Positions 42,129 to 51,958 of a stretch of 52,146 bases of DNA are shown in pieces. A model generated the notes under the pieces. The model ran no database searches. It had not been told where the DNA came from and saw only the letters and a list, made by a program, of their open reading frames with translations. How positions within the stretch are numbered: position 1 is the first letter of the stretch; each line of letters begins with the position of its first letter. Origin of the DNA: DATGFK01 sp040007395 (GTDB lineage Bacteria > Chloroflexota > Anaerolineae > Aggregatilineales > UBA2796); NCBI GenBank assembly GCA_040007395.1, contig JBDTVG010000115.1:1-52146 (forward strand), in the 5' to 3' direction. A program made the position numbers and the translations under genes.

Positions 42129-44699
42129 TTACTCGTAGTTTAGCGCTTGGACAATATCCAGACGGGCGGCGTTGCGAGCGGGTAGCAGACTCGCAAGGAG
42201 CGCCAACAGCACGCCCACGACAATCCCTGCGATGACGCCTTCTGTGGGGAAGATATAGTCGATGCCACCTGCCGCTGCTGCGCTGAAGATGCTCACGAAG
42301 CTGGAACTGATAGCCACCCCGGCAACCACACCGACCAACGCACCGATCAACCCCAACAGTAGCGCCTCCGCCATGACGATCCGCCGCACCATGTCCCGAT
42401 CAGTCCCCAGCGCACGAAGCACGCCAATCTCGCGCTTGCGCTCTAATACGCTGATCGTCAGTGTGTTAATCAAGCCCAATGTCGAGGGGAACAACACAAT
42501 CGCCGCCAGTGCATAGAAAATCGCCGTAATATCTCTGGCTCCAGCAATGCCTGTTTTGGTGAAATCGGCGGTAGCAACCAGCTTGAACTGTGGGTAATCG
42601 GCGGCAATTGTTTCAATGGCAGCACGCGCCGCCGTTGGATCATTGCCGGATCGCAACTTTAGCTCTACTAACGAGTCTTCGGTTTTGCCAAAATCGGTAG
42701 CAAGCGTGGCCTGTGAGATCACTGCATAGGGGCCAGCCGCCGTACCTAGATCCTGCAAAATTGCCACGATGCGGTACTGCTGCGCTCCCTGCGGTGTTTG
42801 CAACGTCATGGCTTTGCCGAGACTCAAATTGAACGTCTTCGCTGTGTAGCTATTGATAAACGCCGTATGGCCTGTCCCTAATGCGCTATAAGCGGCAGTG
42901 GGATCTGGCTCCATGATCGGCAATTTCCGAATCTTGGTGAAAGTCGCCGGGTCAATCGCTGCCAGCGGAATCGTCGCCTCATCGATCTGAGCATCAGCGT
43001 TGCGAATACTGACTACCGAGTCTATTTGTGGCAGATCGCGCAAGCGTGTCACCAAACTCGAATCAACGCCGAATGTACTGCCAACGTGCGGATCGGTATC
43101 CTGTGCCGAAATGGGCAGCAGTAAATAATCGCTCGAATCGTTGGCAAGCGCTGCATTCAGGATATTGGTCAGTGCGCCATTCATTGAAACCACCATCGCG
43201 CTGGTTGCCACCAAGACCGCCACACCGATCATTAGTGTATTGACCGTGATCGCGGTGCGTCCCGGTTGGCTGATGATATTGCCGCGGGCGATGTCGCTTT
43301 CGCGGGCAAAGATCAAGTTAAGCAGCGGACTCAACAGTCGGGTTGCGGGTAGGATTAAGGTTGGCGTAAGCAGTACCATGCCCAACAAAAAGATCAACGC
43401 CCCGATACCTGCACTAGACTCGCCGTTGAGCAGCAGAATTATCGCTACAAGGAGACTCACGACTCCTGCAATTAGACTCAGGCGACTCGTGCGTTGAACG
43501 GTGTCGTTACTTACCGGGCGAACTGCCGCTAATGGCAGCACCCGCGATGCGCTTCGAGCAGGCAAATATCCGGCAATGAGCGTAGTTATGATCCCAAGTG
43601 CCAACGACCCAAGTACCGCATTGGGCGTGATGACCAGCGAGATCGGTTCGGTTTGAGTTACAGGAGTCGTGACTAGCAGCGCTGTCGCAATATTCTCGAT
43701 CTGGCTAGCAAGGATCAGGCCGCCAAGCAAACCCAAGAACGTACCGAGCATCCCTTGAATGAGGCTTTCGATCAGCACCATGACCAGAATTTGTTCACGC
43801 TCCGCACCAATCGCCCGCAAGGTCGCGATCTCGTGCTGGCGTTCGACGACTACCGTTCGGAATGTGTTAAAGATCAGGAAGCCGCCTATAAAGAGTGCCA
43901 TTGCGCCGAACAGATTAAAGGTGATATATGCAAAACTGATGTCTGCACCACTGCTTGCTTCATCGCTAGCCTGAAAACCTTTGCCTAACGCCTGTACGAT
44001 CTTCGACAAAACGGCCTGACGATCCGCACCGGGTTGGAGCGCTATGTCAATCGCGTTGATCTTTCCGGGCAAGCTGAACGCGGCCTGTGCATCTTCAAGT
44101 GTCACGATAAGCTGTGGAGTCGTGGTGATACCGCGATCTGCGAGCAATCCGATGACGGTATAAATCTTGAAGCCGCCAGTCGTGAGTAGCGGCAGAGTCG
44201 CGCCGACTTTAATACTAGCCAGTTCGGCAATGCTAGCGGGGATCACGGTGTTGCCATGTTCACCGGGTTGCAGGAATTGGCCTGCGCTCACTGGATAATT
44301 GCTGACGGTGAGCGCCGCTATCGGATCAATCCCGACCATCTCGATCTCAGGCGCGTTTTTGCCGAGGCTGGGCAGCGTAAATTTGCGCCGCAGTACGCCC
44401 GTTGCGGCTTTTACGCCGTCTACTTTGGCAACCTGTGCCAATATAGATTCCGGCGCAAAGGCTTCACCCGTTACCGCTTGGATGCGGAGATCGGCAGATC
44501 CCGGCCCACCGACAATGCGCTTAAGCGCGGCCTCGACACTCGGCACACCCACGTTCGCGCCGAATACAACGGTCACGCCAAACACGATTGCCAATGTGGT
44601 CAGCAGTGTTCGCAGCCTATGCTGGCGCAGATAGTAGAGCGCTAGATAGGCGGCATTGAACAGCGTGACGTTCTGTGAGCTTGCGTTAGTTGGTGGCAA
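42129..44699 (-). CDS. ABC transporter permease with two FtsX domains
   Basis: The 856-residue product has an N-terminal helix (about 28-50), an extracytoplasmic MacB-like domain, and a first FtsX bundle (about 265-400, ERQHEIATLRAIGAEREQIL). A second extracytoplasmic domain and a second FtsX bundle follow (about 725-850, ERKREIGVLRALGTDRDMVR). Such proteins pair with LolD/MacB-type ATPases to move lipids, peptides or drugs out of the membrane by mechanotransmission. It overlaps the ATPase gene by 14 bases and forms one operon with it. Confidence 0.93.
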   Translation of the reverse strand: MPPTNASSQNVTLFNAAYLALYYLRQHRLRTLLTTLAIVFGVTVVFGANVGVPSVEAALKRIVGGPGSADLRIQAVTGEAFAPESILAQVAKVDGVKAATGVLRRKFTLPSLGKNAPEIEMVGIDPIAALTVSNYPVSAGQFLQPGEHGNTVIPASIAELASIKVGATLPLLTTGGFKIYTVIGLLADRGITTTPQLIVTLEDAQAAFSLPGKINAIDIALQPGADRQAVLSKIVQALGKGFQASDEASSGADISFAYITFNLFGAMALFIGGFLIFNTFRTVVVERQHEIATLRAIGAEREQILVMVLIESLIQGMLGTFLGLLGGLILASQIENIATALLVTTPVTQTEPISLVITPNAVLGSLALGIITTLIAGYLPARSASRVLPLAAVRPVSNDTVQRTSRLSLIAGVVSLLVAIILLLNGESSAGIGALIFLLGMVLLTPTLILPATRLLSPLLNLIFARESDIARGNIISQPGRTAITVNTLMIGVAVLVATSAMVVSMNGALTNILNAALANDSSDYLLLPISAQDTDPHVGSTFGVDSSLVTRLRDLPQIDSVVSIRNADAQIDEATIPLAAIDPATFTKIRKLPIMEPDPTAAYSALGTGHTAFINSYTAKTFNLSLGKAMTLQTPQGAQQYRIVAILQDLGTAAGPYAVISQATLATDFGKTEDSLVELKLRSGNDPTAARAAIETIAADYPQFKLVATADFTKTGIAGARDITAIFYALAAIVLFPSTLGLINTLTISVLERKREIGVLRALGTDRDMVRRIVMAEALLLGLIGALVGVVAGVAISSSFVSIFSAAAAGGIDYIFPTEGVIAGIVVGVLLALLASLLPARNAARLDIVQALNYE

Positions 44700-45426
44700 T
44701 CGTGGCTACCTTTGGCTGAATTATGTCTGAGTTGGGCTTCGCAGTCAGCCGGGTATCGTCGATGATCGCGCCATCCTTGATGCGAATGAGCCGATCCGCG
44801 TAATCGGTGACTCGTGACTCATGGGTCGCGAGGATGACCGTTCTCTGTCCTGTGGTAACAATCTCGCGCAGAATTGTAAGTACATCGTTGCCGGATTGCG
44901 TATCGAGTGCGCCTGTCGGTTCGTCACCGAGGATCAGCATTGGCTCAATGGCAAGCGCCCGTGCGATACTCACCCGCTGCTGCTGTCCGCCGGAAAGTTC
45001 GGCAGGGCGATGTGTTTTCCGATCGGCGAGGCCAACATCAGCCAGCATCTTATCAGCGCGTGTTAGGGCTGTCGAGCGTGGAACCCCATCCAGAATCAGC
45101 GGCAAAGCGACATTTTCACGGGCGGTCAGCGCGGGCAGCAGATTGAAAAACTGAAACACAAAGCCGATCTTCTGACGACGCAACCGTGACAGCGCCTTGT
45201 CATTCATATCGCTCAGTAGCGTTTCGTCCAGACTGACCACGCCCGAAGTCGGCTTATCCAGCCCGCCGATCATGTGCAGCAGGGTACTCTTGCCCGATCC
45301 GCTTGGCCCCATGATAGCGACAAACTCGCCTTGCTCAAAAGTCAGATTGACATTTTTGAGCGCGATCAGTTCGTTAGGGGCTTGCCCGTATGTTTTAGTC
45401 AGGTTTTCGACGCGAATAACTGGCAT
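44686..45426 (-). CDS. ABC transporter ATP-binding protein (LolD/MacB type)
   Basis: The 246-residue ATPase has Walker A GPSGSGKST at 40-48, the Q-loop in FVFQFFNLLP, the signature LSGGQQQRVSIARAL and Walker B LILGDEPTGALD, then the H-loop in ILATHESRV. The family powers FtsX-type permeases on the cytoplasmic face. The long overlap with the permease gene secures equal synthesis. The substrate is unknown. Confidence 0.95.
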   Translation of the reverse strand: MPVIRVENLTKTYGQAPNELIALKNVNLTFEQGEFVAIMGPSGSGKSTLLHMIGGLDKPTSGVVSLDETLLSDMNDKALSRLRRQKIGFVFQFFNLLPALTARENVALPLILDGVPRSTALTRADKMLADVGLADRKTHRPAELSGGQQQRVSIARALAIEPMLILGDEPTGALDTQSGNDVLTILREIVTTGQRTVILATHESRVTDYADRLIRIKDGAIIDDTRLTAKPNSDIIQPKVATIATN

Positions 45427-45612
45427 GGCGTGATTCCCCTTGCGAACCGTTAGCAGAAAATCAGATGCTAGCGATCTTACTCTAGTCTGAAGCTGAGGAT
45501 AATGGGGTTGCTCTAACGAAATTATTCAGACTTGTTCATATAGCCGTCTGCCAAAATCGGCTTGAAGCGCTATGCTATAGGAATATTGGGACTTTAACGG
45601 GACAGGAAAATT

Positions 45613-46791
45613 ATGCCGCGTATGGCACAGCGGGTCGCAGGCTTCGGAACGACTATCTTTACGCAGATCAATATGTTGGCGCGGGAACGTGGCGCGGTCA
45701 ATCTGGGACAGGGCGCTCCCGACTTCGATGGCTCACCGGAAGTCTTAGCCGCTGCCGTCGCCGCAATCAACAGTCAGATGAATCAGTATGCGCCGGGGTT
45801 GGGTCTGCCCAAAGTCAAAGAGGCAGTAGCGCTGCATGTCGAACGTTTTTACGGGCAAAAGGTCGATCCCGTTGAGGAAGTGGTGATCACATCTGGGGCT
45901 ACCGAGGCCATGTTCGCCGCGATCTTGGGGTTGAGTGATCCCGGCGACGAGATCATTGTATTCGAGCCAGTCTACGATAGCTACGTGCCGAATATGCAGA
46001 TGGCCGGGGTTACGCCCCGTTATGTGTCACTGCGCCCGCCAACATGGGACTTCGACCCCGATGAACTTGCGGCGGCGTTTACGCCACGTACCCGTGCGAT
46101 TATCATCAATACGCCGCACAACCCAACAGGCAAAGTTTACTCACACGCCGAACTCAGCCTTATTGCGGAGCTGTGCCAACGCCATGACGTGATCGCAATT
46201 ACTGATGAAGTGTACGAACACATCTTGTACGATGGCGCAATCCATACGCATTTAGCCTGTTTGCCCGGTATGGAGGATCGCACCCTAACGATCAGTAGTT
46301 TGGGCAAAACCTTTAGCGTCACGGGCTGGAAGATCGGTTGGGCTATTGGCAATCGTGAACTGGTTGCGGGGTTAAATCGCGCTCATCAGTTCATCACCTT
46401 TGCGGTTGCGTCGCCACTTCAAGCGGCGGCTAGCACTGCGTTGAGTTTGCCCTCAACCTACTATGAAGAATTGCAAGCTACCTATCAGGGCAAACGCGAT
46501 TACTTACTAGGGGCATTGCGCGAGGCGGGCTTTAAGGCGCTTAATCAGCAGGGTGGCTACTTCATTATGGCGGATTGGCGCGAGGTCGCGCCCGCCCACA
46601 TCACGAACGATGTCCAGTTTGCCGAATGGCTGATCTCTGAAGTGGGCGTGGCGTGTATCCCACCCAGTGCCTTTTACCGCGAGTCTACCGCCCAGACCGT
46701 GCAGCACTTGGCACGCTTTGCCGTGTGCAAAAAAGACGAAACTTTGCAAGCCGCCGTCGAACGTTTTCACACCTTCAAATCGCAGCGTTAA
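45613..46791 (+). CDS. Class I/II PLP-dependent aminotransferase
   Basis: The 392-residue product is a fold-type I aminotransferase. Seen are NLGQGAPDFDGSPEVL, ITSGATEAMFAAI, the Asn-Pro turn NTPHNPTGKVYS, ITDEVYEHILYD with the PLP Asp/Tyr, the PLP lysine in SSLGKTFSVTGWKIGWAIG and the C-terminal Arg in LARFAVCK. It resembles the KAT/methionine aminotransferase subgroup (YbdL-like) and probably acts on methionine, aromatic or other neutral amino acids. AGGA precedes the ATG. It is a single gene. Confidence 0.92.
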   Translation: MPRMAQRVAGFGTTIFTQINMLARERGAVNLGQGAPDFDGSPEVLAAAVAAINSQMNQYAPGLGLPKVKEAVALHVERFYGQKVDPVEEVVITSGATEAMFAAILGLSDPGDEIIVFEPVYDSYVPNMQMAGVTPRYVSLRPPTWDFDPDELAAAFTPRTRAIIINTPHNPTGKVYSHAELSLIAELCQRHDVIAITDEVYEHILYDGAIHTHLACLPGMEDRTLTISSLGKTFSVTGWKIGWAIGNRELVAGLNRAHQFITFAVASPLQAAASTALSLPSTYYEELQATYQGKRDYLLGALREAGFKALNQQGGYFIMADWREVAPAHITNDVQFAEWLISEVGVACIPPSAFYRESTAQTVQHLARFAVCKKDETLQAAVERFHTFKSQR

Positions 46792-46888
46792 CCGTTACAA
46801 CTTTATGACTGCCTACAAACGTGAATGAAGTAACAATTGATCTATAATAAAGATTAGGGAAACCATTCATAATTGCTAGGAATCATAA

Positions 46889-47296
46889 ATGAACGACCAA
46901 GCCGATATATTGATCGTAGAGGATGAGCGAAGACTGCGCTTTTTTGCGGGCGAAGTCTTTCGCTTTGAAGGGATTGCTTCGGCAGCGGTCAGCAATGGCT
47001 GTGAGGCGATTGCCTATTTCGAGGATATACTCAATCAGGGGGGCAAGCTGCCACGCATTATGCTGCTTGATATGACCATGCCGTGCCTGAGTGGTTACGA
47101 AGTCTACCAGCAGATCGCCGCACAGCCGTGGTCTGCCGATATGATCGTGATTATCACCAGCGCCGATGGATCACGGGTCAATCTACTTCCGGGGCCAGCC
47201 CAAACGCTCATCTTGCACAAGCCATATGAAGTCACCAAGCTGTTGGAGACTATTCGTACCGTCGCCCCCGACCTGTTTCAGCCAGCGACCAGTTGA
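46889..47296 (+). CDS. Single-domain response regulator (receiver only)
   Basis: The 135-residue product is a CheY-like receiver. The acidic pair is Glu11-Asp12 (LIVEDERR), the phospho-acceptor is Asp61 (MLLDMTMPCLSGYEV), Thr90 is in VIITSADGS and the conserved Lys111 is in ILHKPYEV. There is no output domain, so it would relay phosphate or bind a partner. No histidine kinase lies nearby. AGGAATCATAA precedes the ATG and a TATAAT lies at 46843-46848. A degraded copy of this gene lies at 48751-48904. Confidence 0.93.
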   Translation: MNDQADILIVEDERRLRFFAGEVFRFEGIASAAVSNGCEAIAYFEDILNQGGKLPRIMLLDMTMPCLSGYEVYQQIAAQPWSADMIVIITSADGSRVNLLPGPAQTLILHKPYEVTKLLETIRTVAPDLFQPATS

Positions 47297-47376
47297 AACA
47301 GCGTCAGGAGTTCACAGCTTTTCATTAGAAGCCCACTGATAGACCTACCCACGTAAGTCATTAAAAGCTCATTATG

Positions 47377-48666
47377 CTAGTTCGTGCTGCCAGCTTCGAT
47401 TATCACAGGCATAGCTGCCGGAGCGAAGCTAACTATCCAGCGCCGCAGGTCAGCCCGTACCGCCAAGATCGCGATGGTACCGATGATAATCATCGTTGCG
47501 TTGAACTGAATCACAGGCTGTACGCCGAAGTATTCCGCCAAAGCCCCAACCCCAATCGCGGCGATTGGCTGCAAACCAAAACTGAGCATGACAAACAGAC
47601 TCAGCAGGCGTGCTCGCATATCCGCCGGAGCCATCACCTGTACCATTCCCAGCACCATCGTGAAGATCACAGGGACGGAGACACTTGCCAAAAACAGTGT
47701 CAGGAATGAGAATGCTAGGGTTTGCGATAGCGAAAAGACGAACAGCCACAGTCCTGCCCACAACGCCATGCCACCTAGAATGAGTCCGCTGCGTTGTGCT
47801 GCTTGAGCCAGTGGCACGACAAGCAGTACACCGAACAGCGCTCCTGTACCAGAGGCGGCTTGCAGCGTTCCTAAGGTTTCCGCGTTGCCATGCAAAATTT
47901 TGTCCGCAATGGGAGGCAGTAGGTTAAGAATGACTGACCAGAAGAAGAAGGTCATCAGGGTCGTAAAAAAGAACATATCAATCAGGCGCGGCTGAGTCCG
48001 CAAGAAGCGTAAAGCATCCGCGATCTGGGCGAGTGGTTTCGCGTCCGACGAAGCCTTCCGTACCTGATTTGAGCGCAAGGCTAACAAACTGAGAACTACT
48101 GCGAGAAAACTTAGCCCGTTTATCCAGAACGCGGGTGCGTTACCGAGTTTGGCGATGAGGAATCCAGCAAAGACTGGCCCCAACGAACGGCTAACTTGCA
48201 ACAGCATTGCATTAAGATTCACGGCCTTGCGTACTTCACCCATCCCTGCCAGATCGCCTAGAAAAGCCTGTTGTGCAGGCAGGTCGAGCGCATTGATCAC
48301 GCCAAGCAGGGTACTCAGCACAAAAACATGCCACAACTGGACGGTATTGGTTTGTACCAGAATAGCCAAAATGAACGCCAGCGACATTGCCCCAAGTTGG
48401 GTGCCAATCAACAATTTGCGCCGATCCAGCCGATCCGCCCAGACCCCTGCCCAAGGACCTAAAAACAGCAGCGGGAGAAAATTCAACATGGTGACAACGC
48501 CTAATGCTGCTTCCGAACCTGTCAACTGCCAGACCAACCAAGCTTGCGCGGTGGCTTGCAACCATGTTCCGATCAGCGAGATAGCCTGACCACCAATATA
48601 AATGCGAAAATTAGGGTACTTTAGCGGGGTAAAACTGCGAAACAGGGTCAATATTACAGATCTCAA
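47377..48666 (-). CDS. MFS transporter (EntS/MFS_3-like exporter)
   Basis: The 429-residue product has 12 predicted helices in the membrane and resembles the MFS_3 group of siderophore or drug exporters. It has FRIYIGGQAISLIGTWLQATA at the N terminus, GPWAGVWADRLDRRKLLIG (motif A) between helices 2 and 3, and the conserved DLPAQQAFLGDLAG segment. TTG 48666 with GAGGAC upstream is the likely start. It sits between the response-regulator gene and that gene's truncated copy. Confidence 0.9.
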   Translation of the reverse strand: MRSVILTLFRSFTPLKYPNFRIYIGGQAISLIGTWLQATAQAWLVWQLTGSEAALGVVTMLNFLPLLFLGPWAGVWADRLDRRKLLIGTQLGAMSLAFILAILVQTNTVQLWHVFVLSTLLGVINALDLPAQQAFLGDLAGMGEVRKAVNLNAMLLQVSRSLGPVFAGFLIAKLGNAPAFWINGLSFLAVVLSLLALRSNQVRKASSDAKPLAQIADALRFLRTQPRLIDMFFFTTLMTFFFWSVILNLLPPIADKILHGNAETLGTLQAASGTGALFGVLLVVPLAQAAQRSGLILGGMALWAGLWLFVFSLSQTLAFSFLTLFLASVSVPVIFTMVLGMVQVMAPADMRARLLSLFVMLSFGLQPIAAIGVGALAEYFGVQPVIQFNATMIIIGTIAILAVRADLRRWIVSFAPAAMPVIIEAGSTN

Positions 48667-48750
48667 ACGAAGTGTCCTCAGTTATGGTCTTGAGCGTGGG
48701 TTCCTGTCTTTGATAGACCAATACGCCCCTTTCTTACTCACCAAGATTTT

Positions 48751-48904
48751 TTTGGTGTTTTTCGCGGGCGAAGTTTACGAGCATATCACTAGCGCTGATA
48801 GATCGCGGTTTGATCCAGTGCCGGAGCCAGCCCAAACACGCATCTTAGACAGATCCTATGAAGTTAGCAAGCTATTGGAAACTATTCGCACCCCAACCAA
48901 TTAA
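48751..48904 (+). pseudogene. Truncated duplicate of the receiver gene at 46889
   Basis: FFAGEV from residues 18-23 of the response regulator is joined to a few altered residues and then to ITSADRSR, PEPAQTRILDRSYEVSKLLE and TIRT, matching residues 89-125 of the intact protein. The central part with the phospho-acceptor Asp is deleted, the N terminus is missing and the Lys is replaced (DRSYEV for LHKPYEV). It is clearly a non-functional remnant of a duplication. Confidence 0.8.
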
Positions 48905-48980
48905 AAACACTGGATTGCCCTGATTTGAGTTGTCCTTGCATCTCAGCCAAAAGTGCAGTGGGCAGTCGTTGCACGTAATC

Positions 48981-49715
48981 TCATTTGTGCAGATAACGAA
49001 GTGGAGAGCGTAGCGTGGGGCTTAATAATAACGCATCGGGAGTTATGCAAAGTAACGCCTCGGTTGCTTCATTGATATGTAATGCTACCTTTTTGCGTTT
49101 TTCCCAACAAACCTCTTCATTCTCATAAGCTGTGATGACCACAAATTCATCTTCATTTTGGATAACTGGTAGTCGTGAAAACGTATTCTCGCCCATCTCG
49201 GCGACAAAATATCCTCGTAGTTGAATCGCTTCGCTTTCATAGGCAGGCACAACCTGTGTTCGAAATTTGTTAATCAACTCATCGCGTTTACCTGGCAGAG
49301 CCTGAAAAAAATCAATCGCAATAATGCCCAGATAGGGTGACATCGTCCCGGCAGCCAAATCAGCCGCGACGATGTCCGCACTTAATCCGCAGGTCAAATC
49401 AGCAATGTCGGTCAGAGGACACACCAAATGTACGTTGTGCCATTCGAGCATCATGTCATTAGCCAGTGGGCCATATTTCCCCCACACTGGACCGTCGTAG
49501 AACTCTTGCAGACTATTTCGGCGTGTCTGCATATCACTGAAACCACGCAGCCACACAAAATGATCCGGGTTACCAATGACGCTAAACTGACCGAGGACAC
49601 CTAATCCTCTTTCTTGCTGAGAGAAAATAAAATGCTCCTCAAAGTAATCAATGAAGCGTTCACGTAGATTTGATTTGAGAAGATAATTGCGAATCTCGAT
49701 TGTCTTGATATTCAT
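48981..49715 (-). CDS. NIPSNAP-like protein
   Basis: The 244-residue soluble product has two ferredoxin-like alpha/beta halves of the NIPSNAP/EthD dimeric-barrel type: IKTIEIRNYLLKSNLRERFI, FSVIGNPDHFVWLRGFSDMQ and RRNSLQEFYDGPVWGKY in the first. The second has GIIAIDFFQALPGKRDELIN and EFVVITAYENEEVCWEK. The function of bacterial NIPSNAP proteins is not settled. It is a single gene; the start is ATG 49715. Confidence 0.82.
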   Translation of the reverse strand: MNIKTIEIRNYLLKSNLRERFIDYFEEHFIFSQQERGLGVLGQFSVIGNPDHFVWLRGFSDMQTRRNSLQEFYDGPVWGKYGPLANDMMLEWHNVHLVCPLTDIADLTCGLSADIVAADLAAGTMSPYLGIIAIDFFQALPGKRDELINKFRTQVVPAYESEAIQLRGYFVAEMGENTFSRLPVIQNEDEFVVITAYENEEVCWEKRKKVALHINEATEALLCITPDALLLSPTLRSPLRYLHK

Positions 49716-49880
49716 TTAACTCAAGTTTCTGTACAGACTTTCAAGGCGGTATCCGTATGGGAGGATATTATCAGAATTCTGGATAATGTGGGTAAAGGCA
49801 CAGGATAGTTTCCCGTCTCACAAAGTGTTTGTGGTAAAATCGGGTCACTAAAATAAATTGTAACTTAAGGTGTACCTCTG

Positions 49881-51275
49881 ATGATCACTGGCCCCACGTT
49901 TGAAGAAATGCTGCATCCTCACAAGATCGATCCGGCGATCCGGGCGAAAGCGAAGGCTGCTCGCACCGATGCTCCGCTTGATCCGATCAACCTGTTTAAC
50001 ATTAACTGGCGCGACCCCGACGGGCAGATCTGCCATATCGTGCTGCCTCACGAACTGACCGGAGTCGAGGCCGATATTGTGGTGCTGTACGGCAAGGAGT
50101 TTCCGTCGGGCAGCCATAAGGTTGGCGCGGCATACTCGGTGCTGCTGGAAAAAGAGCTATTCGGCGAAGTTGATCCTGCCAAGAATACATTAGTCTGGCC
50201 TTCAACGGGCAATTACGGGATCGGCGGCGCATGGGTCGGCGGGCGAATGGGCTGCAAAAGTCTAGTCGTTCTGCCTGAAGGTATGAGCCGCGAACGCTTC
50301 GAGCGCATCGAAAGCTACGGCGCGACGGTGATCAAGACGGTTGGCTCGGAGAGCAATGTCAAAGAAATTTACGACAAAACGCACGAACTCCGCGCCAGCG
50401 ATCCGAATATCCGCATCCTCAATCAGTTCGAGGTGATGGGTAACTATCGCTTCCACTACCATGTCACGGGCAACACCCTGATCGAACTGGCGGCTGAGCT
50501 AAAAGAGAAGGGGATCGGGCGCGGCGAGATTAATGCCTTCTGTTGGGCCAACGGCAGCGCCGGAACGATTGCGGCAGGCGACAGGCTCAAACAGGCGTTT
50601 CCCGGTCATTTGATTGTTGGCTTGGAGCCGATCCAATGCCCCACGCTATATAACAATGGCTACGGTGTGCATGATATTCAGGGCATTGGCGACAAACACG
50701 TCACATGGATTCACAACGTCAACAACATGGACGCACAGATGTGTATTGATGATATGACCTGCAAAAAAGGCTTGCAACTCATCAGCGAGGATGCGGGTCA
50801 AGAAACATTGATCAAGCGTTACGGCATAGACAGTGGGTTAGTCCAGAAGATGAGCACACTGTTCGGCATTAGCGGCATCTGCAACATTCTGGGCGCGATC
50901 AAAACCGCCAAATATTATGGGCTGGGCAAGGGCGATATTATCGCCACTGCCGCCACCGACTCGCTGGATCGCTATTACAGCGTCATGGATGATATGCGTG
51001 AACAGTTCGGGCGGCTCGATGAGGCCGCCGCCGTAGGCCGTGTTGAGGGCATTTTCCACAGCGTCGCCACCGATTGGGTATTACCCGGAACTCGCGAAAA
51101 TCGCGCCCGCTGGCACAATCTGAAATATTACACATGGGTGGAGCAGCAGGGCAAAACCGTGGAAGAACTTGATGCACAGCGCGATCCCGAATGGTGGCTA
51201 GCGCATCAGGCTCGCGTTGCTGAAATCGATGCACGACTACTAGCCGCCCGTGAAGAAGTCCCAGCGAGCCACTAA
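49881..51275 (+). CDS. PLP-dependent enzyme, fold type II (cysteine synthase/threonine dehydratase-like)
   Basis: The 464-residue product belongs to the tryptophan-synthase-beta superfamily. The PLP lysine is Lys80 in KEFPSGSHKVGAA, followed by STGNYGIGGAWVGGRMGCKS (Asn of the substrate loop), VVLPEGMSRERFERI and the late ATAATDSLDRYY segment. It is longer than CysK, with an extra C-terminal helical region (TDWVLPGTRENRARW, RDPEWWLAHQARVAEIDARL). I cannot name its substrate. Its stop overlaps the start of the next gene (TAATG), so the two proteins are made together and may work together. Confidence 0.88.
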   Translation: MITGPTFEEMLHPHKIDPAIRAKAKAARTDAPLDPINLFNINWRDPDGQICHIVLPHELTGVEADIVVLYGKEFPSGSHKVGAAYSVLLEKELFGEVDPAKNTLVWPSTGNYGIGGAWVGGRMGCKSLVVLPEGMSRERFERIESYGATVIKTVGSESNVKEIYDKTHELRASDPNIRILNQFEVMGNYRFHYHVTGNTLIELAAELKEKGIGRGEINAFCWANGSAGTIAAGDRLKQAFPGHLIVGLEPIQCPTLYNNGYGVHDIQGIGDKHVTWIHNVNNMDAQMCIDDMTCKKGLQLISEDAGQETLIKRYGIDSGLVQKMSTLFGISGICNILGAIKTAKYYGLGKGDIIATAATDSLDRYYSVMDDMREQFGRLDEAAAVGRVEGIFHSVATDWVLPGTRENRARWHNLKYYTWVEQQGKTVEELDAQRDPEWWLAHQARVAEIDARLLAAREEVPASH

Positions 51276-51958
51276 TGTACCCTGAAGATCGCGTGCTGGT
51301 CGGCGTGATCAATCGCAAGAAGGATTTGCAAACCGCACTGTATGAACACTGGTACCGCATCCCGATCAACCGTGCGCCGCACAGCATCGATGCGGAGTAT
51401 CTCGCCTTTTATATCAGTCGCGGGTTGGGCAACCTGAACGGCGGTATCCATTATTATGCACGGCGCACCGGCTATGAACTAGTGCGCCGCCGCGATCTGC
51501 TGCCGCGAGAAGTCGATCACCCTCGCGCTAACGATCTTTATTACAAGCTGACTTTCGAGGAACCACAGCCCAAGATCCCGCCGATCTTGAATCCAACGGC
51601 GCGTTCGGTCAGTTTTTTGTACACGACGTGGGATCGTTTTGTCACGGCGACAACCCTTGCTGACCTATACAGCAAAGAAGATTGGTTTGTTGAGCGGGTC
51701 GTGCATGTGCTGAAAACGATTGGCATTACACCTGACCATCGCTGGCAAGACGAAGATCCAGCCCAACATATCGCTGAACTGCGGATCAAATGCCAGCAAG
51801 GGATCGTCATCGCCACAACAGGCGAAACGGTGGATGGCGCTATCGCCTTACTCCCCGGAGAAAGCGACGATGATGTACAGTCTAGCGTGATCGCGATACA
51901 GGCAGCAGTGGCGGCGCTTGGTGGCCCAGTCTTCGTAGATATTCCTTCTGAGGGATAA
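51275..51958 (+). CDS. Unrecognised protein coupled to the PLP enzyme
   Basis: The 227-residue soluble product starts at the ATG sharing one base with the upstream stop. It begins EDRVLVGVINRKKDLQTALY and has a segment HWYRIPINRAPHSIDAEYLA, an Arg-rich YYARRTGYELVRRRDLLPRE and LYYKLTFEEPQPKIPP. The C-terminal part is about 60 residues with GIVIATTGETVDGAIALLPG. No family or catalytic motif is recognised. Tight coupling suggests a role with the PLP enzyme. Confidence 0.78.
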   Translation: MYPEDRVLVGVINRKKDLQTALYEHWYRIPINRAPHSIDAEYLAFYISRGLGNLNGGIHYYARRTGYELVRRRDLLPREVDHPRANDLYYKLTFEEPQPKIPPILNPTARSVSFLYTTWDRFVTATTLADLYSKEDWFVERVVHVLKTIGITPDHRWQDEDPAQHIAELRIKCQQGIVIATTGETVDGAIALLPGESDDDVQSSVIAIQAAVAALGGPVFVDIPSEG

